This document shows positions 61,031 through 64,000 of a stretch of DNA of 64,000 nt, piece after piece. The position numbers were made by a program, and so were the translations under genes. Source of the DNA: Bradyrhizobium sp. 195. Its GTDB lineage: Bacteria; Pseudomonadota; Alphaproteobacteria; Rhizobiales; Xanthobacteraceae. Under the pieces are notes generated by a model that searched no databases, was not told where the DNA came from, and saw only the letters and a list, made by a program, of their open reading frames with translations. The DNA is taken from contig NZ_CP082161.1 in NCBI RefSeq assembly GCF_023101665.1, positions 1,798,001-1,862,000 of the forward strand. Reading direction: 5' to 3'. The number at the start of each line of letters is the position of its first letter. Within the stretch, counting starts at the first letter, position 1.

Positions 61031-61474
61031 GTGACAGCTTCTCTTGATGGCGAAATTCGCGACGGCGGCCATCATATGCAGGTTCGCGTCTATTTCGAAG
61101 ATACTGACTCCGGTCAGATTGTTTATCACGCAAATTTTTTGCGCTTCATGGAACGGGGTAGAACGAACTACTTGCGCCTGCTCGGAACCACTCAGCAAGC
61201 GCTACTCAAAGAAGCCAAGAACGATGCGCCCGGCTTTGCCTTCGTGGTCCGCTCAATGACGATCGATTTTCTAAAACCGGCGGTCTTGGATGACCTGCTT
61301 GACGTCGTCACAGCCCCGCAAGAGGTGAGGGGAGCGTCGATTGCCTTGCTGCAGGAATGCAGGCGCGGAGACAATCTCCTAGTCACGGCGCGTGTACGCG
61401 TGGCGTTTATTTCAGCCGGAAAGGCGCAGCGCATCCCGAAGTCGCTGCGGCTCGCTATGGAAGGGCTTAGATAA
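61031..61474 (+). CDS. YbgC-like acyl-CoA thioesterase
   Basis: 147 residues from the GTG at 61031, or ATG 61076 which aligns better with family starts. Hot-dog fold with the catalytic motif DTDSGQIVYHANFLRFMERG (Asp and the YHANFLRF-E block) and MTIDFLKPAVLDDLLDV. It hydrolyses short acyl-CoA or 4-hydroxybenzoyl-CoA-like esters. Normally next to tolQRA; here it stands alone, so it is a displaced paralog. Confidence 0.87.
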   Translation: MTASLDGEIRDGGHHMQVRVYFEDTDSGQIVYHANFLRFMERGRTNYLRLLGTTQQALLKEAKNDAPGFAFVVRSMTIDFLKPAVLDDLLDVVTAPQEVRGASIALLQECRRGDNLLVTARVRVAFISAGKAQRIPKSLRLAMEGLR

Positions 61475-61550
61475 ATCCGCCGCCTCGTTCAAGCTTTTGC
61501 CTTCCAGCGCCCCAATGAAATCAGGTCATTAAGCTTCTGTTGCAACATAG

Positions 61551-61950
61551 TCAAACCAGTGTTCGCGGACCGATCGGAAGACCCCGCGTTGAGGCCGCGT
61601 CTGGAGAGCTTGGCGAAGAATCCTTCGACGGCATTGAGCCACGAGGATGAGGTGGGCGTGAACTGGAAGGTGAAACGCGGATGGCCATCGAGGCATTTGC
61701 GGGCCTTTGGTACTTATAGTGGCATAAATGTCGAGGACGCGGACAGCCTTTTTGACCGGAAATTGAGCCTCGATCTGGTTGAGAAGCGGATGAACTCCTG
61801 ATGCCGATGCTTCTGAACGCAGCGTCCAATGACCTTGCCTTCGAGCGCATCGAAGGCGGCAAAGATAGTGGGTGGTACCGTTGTGCTTATAGTCGTGGGC
61901 ATGGTGGCGGCGCGCCCCTTTTTCACGGCAGACCCGGTTCGGTGCGATCG
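61551..61950 (-). pseudogene. IS630-family transposase, C-terminal remnant
   Basis: The minus frames contain FDALEGKVIGRCVQKHRHQE-FIRF and later fragments of NYATHK and HFTPTSSSW in different frames, the second half of IS630 transposases. At least three frameshifts. A different IS630 lineage from the intact copy at 15 kb (RHRHQEF compared with KRHRAVEF). Confidence 0.6.
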
Positions 61951-61954
61951 AGCG

Positions 61955-62940
61955 CCTGGATTTAGCTCTTCTCGTCGCGCCGCCTTTCGCCAGTCCTCGC
62001 TCTCGCAGTCCGGACGAGCTGGTCCGGCTCGTTGCGGATCAAGCTCGCGGCTGGGTGGACATGCGGACATATGGCGAACACGGCCGTTGTCGGCCTTGGT
62101 GATGCGGCCGCGCCTGACAGACTCCCGTCGATCGTTCGCTCGGCACTAGGCCGAGGTAACCCATGAGTTGACTGGGCTCTACGGCTCACGTCGCCAACCT
62201 CGGTCGCGAACGTCGCTGCGACGATCAAATCAACGCCTCGCAACGTTTGAAGCGCCCGCACGAGCGGCTCCAGAGACCAGCCCGAGACAAATTCTTTGAT
62301 CGTGCGCTCGAGCCGGTCGACCCACTCCCTGCCGACGCGAACTGCTTCAACCATTTCTTGGAGCGCGATCTGATGTGCGGGGTGATCGAATTGTTGTTCC
62401 TGAAGCCAGCGCAGATAGCGCATCGTCCAACTCTTCTTGCGAGGACGGGTGCGGTCGTGCTTGAGCATGAAGGCGCCACCTGTTGCTGGTGAACCCGCAG
62501 CGCCTCAACCGCTGCCGCTCGCGCGCGAACGAGATACCGCATCGCCTCGTGGCCTTCATGGGGAACCCATACCGCCGTCAGCTCGCCAGCGCGTAGCAGG
62601 CGCGCGAGAGAAACGGCGTCCCGGCGATTCGTCTTCACCCGATCCCCCGGCTTCCTTGGGAGTAGCGATGGTGCCAACACCGTGCATTCACGGCCCAGCA
62701 ATCGGATCAGATGATAGAGGCCGTAGCCGGTCGGGCCGGCCGCGTAGCAGAATTGTACGCGGTCGAACCGGTTGGCGATCCGCGCTATGATGCGACCCAT
62801 GTTGGTTGCCGAAGCGTCGACCTCGCCGAAGAAACGAACTTCTCCCTCCCGGCCTGCCTCAGCAATCGGATGGCGTTTCTCAGTTTGGCATCGATTCCGA
62901 CGAATGCTTCCCTATAATCTGCCACGGCTCGTCCTCCTGT
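61955..62940 (-). pseudogene. IS110-family transposase, multiple frameshifts
   Basis: Pieces in three frames: AFVGIDAKLRNAIRLLRQAG; MGRIIARIANRFDRVQFCYA and DRVKTNRRDAVSLARLLRAG with the DEDD-type Asp residues; MRYLRWLQEQQFDHPAHQIA and LQTLRGVDLIVAATFATEVG with the transposase-20 domain. The C-terminal third is scrambled and abuts the IS630 remnant. Non-functional. Confidence 0.8.
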
Positions 62941-62970
62941 GATGAGGATCGGCTCGGTCCGCCCGAGCAA

Positions 62971-63380
62971 CCTCGGACGCGCAGTGTAAGGCGAGCTATC
63001 TCATCGGCAGAGACGGACATACGCTCTTACCGTTCATCGGGGATGACCTCTTGAGATCCACGACCGGCTCTGTTCCAATTTCTGGAAAACAATCGTCGCC
63101 GGATTTTAAGTCGCACTAACGCCTATTCACTAGAACTCACTCGTCAGTATCGCGACATAAAGAGTTTTGGTTCCATCAGCATGCATGACTTGTTAGGAGT
63201 CGAGACGGCAAGCTCGACTGCGACCAATACGTTGCATACTATTTGGGAAGCCGTGCGACGCTGGTGGTATTCCAAAGGGCCAACCGACGGAAACTCGCAG
63301 GATCGCTGGAAAGGATAATTCCGCCGCATTTTGAAGCGATATTGGCAGTTGCGCGAGGTCGCCAGTGTAAGGCGGCCTTT
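62971..63380. other. Stretch with no recognisable gene
   Basis: Between the IS110 remnant and the 3' end of the aminotransferase. Nothing recognised. Confidence 0.4.
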
Positions 63381-64000
63381 TCAAAAAGTGGCAAAAACAG
63401 CATTGACTGCGTCCACTGTACTCTCGACGATGATATCAGCTTCGTGCTTTGTTAAGCACAGCGGCGGCGCGAACCCGAGAATGTCGCCCTGCGGCAAGGC
63501 GCGGCCGATGACGCCACGCTCAAGCAGCGCGGCGGCGACCTGCTCACCCACTTTTTTTGATGTATCGAAGAGGATGCGATTATCCCTATCCTCGACAAAT
63601 TCCACCGCCGCCATCAGCCCGTCGCCGCGCACCTCGCCGACGTTTCCATGATCGCCCAGCGCCTCAGTCAGTGCGGACTGGAGATAGGCTCCAATATCGC
63701 GAGCATTCGTGATCAGGTCCATCTCATCGATTAGCTCAAGATTTGCAATAGCAGCCGCCGCGCAGATAGGATGGGCGGAACAAGTCCAACCATGACCGAT
63801 ACTACCGAGTTGATCGGAGCCTTTCACGAGAACCTGCCAAACCTTGTCCGAAATAATGACGCCGGACAAAGGAGCGTACGCGGAGGTCAGACCTTTTGAG
63901 ATTGTGATCAGGTCCGGTCTGATGTCGTAGTGGTCGGAACCAAACATCCTGCCCAGGCGGCCGAATCCGGAGACGACTTCATCCGCGATGAGTAGAATGT
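63381..64000 (-). CDS. Class III pyridoxal-phosphate aminotransferase, C-terminal part (runs off right edge)
   Basis: The frame enters from the right edge with IADEVVSGFGRLG (PLP-phenol Asp) and has the Schiff-base Lys in LITISKGLTSAYAPLSG, then WTCSAHPICAAAAIANLELI and a standard small-domain end. It resembles omega-amino acid:pyruvate aminotransferases (AptA/Ta-like). Substrate unknown. The start lies outside the window. Confidence 0.88.
   Translation of the reverse strand, partial: ILLIADEVVSGFGRLGRMFGSDHYDIRPDLITISKGLTSAYAPLSGVIISDKVWQVLVKGSDQLGSIGHGWTCSAHPICAAAAIANLELIDEMDLITNARDIGAYLQSALTEALGDHGNVGEVRGDGLMAAVEFVEDRDNRILFDTSKKVGEQVAAALLERGVIGRALPQGDILGFAPPLCLTKHEADIIVESTVDAVNAVFATF

Overview
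The window looks like part of a Bradyrhizobium-type symbiosis or genomic island. It has high but uneven G+C, many short conserved rhizobial hypothetical genes, a phasin, an H-NS-like fragment, IS66, IS630, IS5 and IS110 elements, many frame-broken relics, and two copies of the 3' end of a tRNA-Val gene (anticodon CAC) used as integration sites. I recognise families from the sequence alone; no database search was run.

Layout. 1-6.65 kb is a gene graveyard: a panC tail, scrambled hemN, an IS701 scrap, an intact MFS transporter, GST and ligD remnants, a frameshifted antitoxin and a damaged Omp25-like barrel. A 46-bp repeat (6654-6699) that is the 3' part of tRNA-Val is followed at once by a decayed P4-type integrase. 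The same 46 bp recur at 44358-44403, again followed by an integrase, this time intact. The 37.7 kb between them is therefore one unit of a tandem island array. Inside it are a three-gene TIGR04255-type cassette (7.3-9.3 kb); an amidase/DUF302/TetR operon (11.3-14.0 kb); an IS5 copy invaded by an IS630 copy (14.4-16.4 kb); a phage-derived block (16.4-31.2 kb) with integrase, CI/Cro-like switch, replication-like gene with intragenic iteron-like repeats, tail-spike-like and ejection-like proteins but no recognisable terminase, portal or capsid; and a region (31.4-44.2 kb) of more than twenty very small genes, several in paralogous pairs, mixed with hairpin repeats and candidate small RNAs.

Right of the second repeat (44.4-64 kb) are the integrase with a convergent excisionase-like gene, a hipBA module, an amino-acid oxidoreductase with a broken ornithine cyclodeaminase gene cut by a complete IS66 element, a frameshifted membrane/PLD-like gene, and a coupled radical-SAM plus PrnB-like gene pair with a downstream GNAT gene that may form a small biosynthetic operon. 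A YbgC thioesterase, two decayed transposases and the C-terminal part of a class III aminotransferase close the window.

How the parts relate: the two integrase/att units explain how the DNA arrived; the phage block has its own switch; the transposons and many one-base frameshifts explain the decay. The most promising undescribed items are the radical-SAM/PrnB-like operon, the TIGR04255 cassette beside the island border, the stop-codon-plus-hairpin module shared by unrelated small genes, and the small RNA candidates.
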